Shown here: piece by piece, positions 62,171 through 64,000 of the stretch
Layout: each line of letters begins with the position of its first letter
How positions within the stretch are numbered: position 1 is the first letter of the stretch
Assembly: GCF_025698545.1 (NCBI RefSeq)
Contig: NC_068569.1
Coordinates: 22,568,001-22,632,000 of the forward strand
Direction: 5' to 3'
Length of the DNA: 64,000 bases
From: Gossypium raimondii
Taxonomy: Eukaryota; Streptophyta; Magnoliopsida; Malvales; Malvaceae
Notes under the pieces: model-generated
Databases searched by the model: none
The model's input: the letters and a program-made list of their open reading frames with translations, nothing else
What the model was told of the DNA's origin: nothing
Position numbers and translations under genes: made by a program

Positions 62171-63050
62171 AATCGAATTTGTTCATTTTTCCAAAATTAG
62201 TATTTATGAGTTTTTTTATCTCAGATTGGTATTCGAATTTTTATCTTCATCAACTAAATCGATACCTGAGTCTAATATCGCTAAGTTCAAAATAAGTGAC
62301 AAAATAAAATTGTGACACGTGACTTAAAATAATCTAAAAAATAATAAATTTTTTTCTTTTAACTTTTGTCCCCATTTTTTTTACCTTCTAAACATTACAA
62401 ATCTTATCATTTCCTTTATTGCCTTCTTTCACAATAGTATTCTTCCTTACTTCCTTTTTTTTTTTTTTTTCTAATACTATGCCGTTTTAGTTTACTGGGA
62501 CCGCCTCCTCCATGGTTGTAAACTCTCTGGTTTTTAATACAATCCTTTCTTTTGCTGATGGCAACTCTACTTTTCAAATTAGCTCTTTGGGATTATAAGG
62601 ATCTTTGGTCTCCCCTTTCTCTCTTTTTTTTTTTTTGGGAATTTTTTTGTGCAATGGCTTAAATTAGATTTCACCTTCTATTGAATGAGTGAATGGAGAG
62701 CTACACCTCGGTGCCATTTTCAGATCGAAAAGGAGGCCAACTGCTTGCGGCGACGAAGGCAGCAACTTGGGTTGAGAGAGAAAGAAGAAATGAAATTAAT
62801 TACACAGCAAAAAATTGGGGTAGAAAAGTTAAATTTTTATTTTAATTTTTAGATTATGACATCATCATAACATCATTTAAGCCACGTGTTACAATTTTAT
62901 TTTACCACATGTCCTAAACTGAATGGCGTTAAACTTAAGTACCAATTTAGTTAATGGAAAAAATTTTCGAGTGCCAATTTGGAATAAAAAAATTATAAAT
63001 ACAAATCTGGAAGAAATAGACAAGTTTGAGTATCAATTTTATATTTAACC
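62171..63050. mobile_element. Long-TIR non-autonomous element, about 0.9 kb
   Basis: The left arm (about 62171-62390) matches the reverse complement of the right arm (about 62820-63050): AATTAGTATTTATGAGTTTTT against GATTTGTATTTATAATTTTT, GATTGGTATTCGAA against AATTGGCACTCGAA, AATAAAATTGTGACACGTG against AATAAAATTGTAACACGTG, and AATCTAAAAA. The interior (62390-62815) is T-rich on the left and has a GC-richer piece (62700-62770) that might be captured sequence, with no clear frame. Exact ends and duplication were not fixed. Confidence 0.6.
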
Positions 63051-64000
63051 CTTTTATTTAAAAGATAATATCTAATATTTGTTTATCTAGTTGTTTATAT
63101 TTTAAATTTATCATTTTATTTTATTAGTATACTTAAACTTTTAAAACTACAAAATGATTAATATATTATACAATAAACCCTAAAACATTTAAGTTATATA
63201 TTCATAGATTATTCTTTTAAGTCTATATATCAAATGTACATTGAAATTATTAAAATAATTAATAAATATCAATCGAGGCGTGGCAACACTGCAATGTGTA
63301 AATCATATATTTTACAAAATCTATTTCAGAAATAATAAATAAACTCTGTAATTTGTTTGGGCCAAACAAGAATTTCAATCTTCTGGACTCAGTTTCGGCT
63401 CTTTGATAAAAATTATATAATCAATAACCCAACAATTTCAATCAGATACAAATTTTACATTCATAACTAAAAATATGATCGAAAATTTGTGGTTGTTTAA
63501 GGGTTTAACACGGATATTAAATATCATGTGATAATCAAGATATATAAATGGCACAAAACTGTAATTAATACTATATATCATTATCGATTAACTATTACTA
63601 ATTTTGTATGTCTTAACTTGTCAATCAAATATATTTACATGATCTTTTAAAAAAATCATATATATGTTATTAAATAAGGCGGCACGAAAGAAAAATGGAA
63701 ACTTTCAGTTTCAAAATACTTCAATTTTAATTATATTTAAAGTGAGTCTCATTTTAAATTAAATTTGATGTGTAAAAATTTATTACATAACTGCACGTGT
63801 TGAATCAAGTAATAAAGTGATATAAAATATTGTTCCCACAAGAGCCAAATTCGAGCTGCTAAATACCAGCTATTCAATTTTATCTAATCTAATAAAGTAA
63901 ATTTTAACTACTATTAAATTAAACTAAGATCAAATTAGGGCATCATGTATATTCCTATTCTAGCAACAAATTAACTCATTCAATCAACGCTACTAAAGTT
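63051..64000. other. AT-rich end of the window, nothing recognised
   Basis: No open frame, repeat pair or known motif that I can support. Confidence 0.4.

Overview
The window is a 64 kb piece of nuclear plant DNA. The coding parts are interrupted by GT-AG introns, the noncoding DNA is very AT-rich, and the proteins are plant housekeeping and cell-wall proteins. The style of the LTR ends (TGTAACACCCC... with CCGTCGCCGG nearby) and the protein sequences suggest a mallow-family genome, most likely cotton (Gossypium). That species assignment is inference from memory and was not searched. Nothing bacterial (operons, CRISPR, Shine-Dalgarno sites) is present.

Six genes look intact. They are a sterol C24-methyltransferase of the SMT2 type (4790-5875, +), mitochondrial cysteine desulfurase NFS1 (25660-27012, +), a small plant-specific protein resembling syringolide-induced 14-1-1 (29655-30386, -), a prolyl 4-hydroxylase in seven exons (33201-35471, +), V-ATPase subunit B in fourteen coding exons (36765-40708, -) and an alpha-expansin in three exons (60418-61376, +). 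I rebuilt the exon structures by hand from splice sites and reading phase, and all phases close. Two broken genes are also visible: a LYR-motif mitochondrial protein (about 32058-32391) and an intron-containing remnant of proteasome subunit RPN3 (58407-about 59345). The genes are unrelated in function, as is normal for a plant chromosome; the prolyl hydroxylase and V-ATPase genes are convergent.

The rest is a layered set of mobile elements, many datable relative to each other by nesting and target-site duplications (TSDs). From left to right: an LTR end at the window edge (1-2320); a long inverted-repeat element (7612-15363) split by a complete L1-type LINE with a 16-bp TSD (8640-14412); three solo LTRs with perfect 5-bp TSDs (15619-18027, 18776-20663, 22309-24799), two of them sitting inside older long-TIR DNA elements (18701-21415 and 21558-25530); a 1.2 kb hAT-type element with a perfect 8-bp TSD (27594-28829); a complete but coding-defective Ty3/gypsy element of the Tekay/Del type (45339-55156, -) with two 2.5 kb LTRs, primer-binding site, polypurine tract and 5-bp TSD; a miniature element inserted in another miniature element (56929-57801); and a further long-TIR element (62171-63050).

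I found no convincing new biological system. The most interesting items are the LINE whose 1,350-codon ORF2 is almost entirely in one frame but studded with stops that look like C-to-T/G-to-A changes, the TIR element carrying non-transposon sequence that ends about 130 bp upstream of the NFS1 start codon, and the clear nesting history. All distances, phases and matches were read by eye; no search was run.
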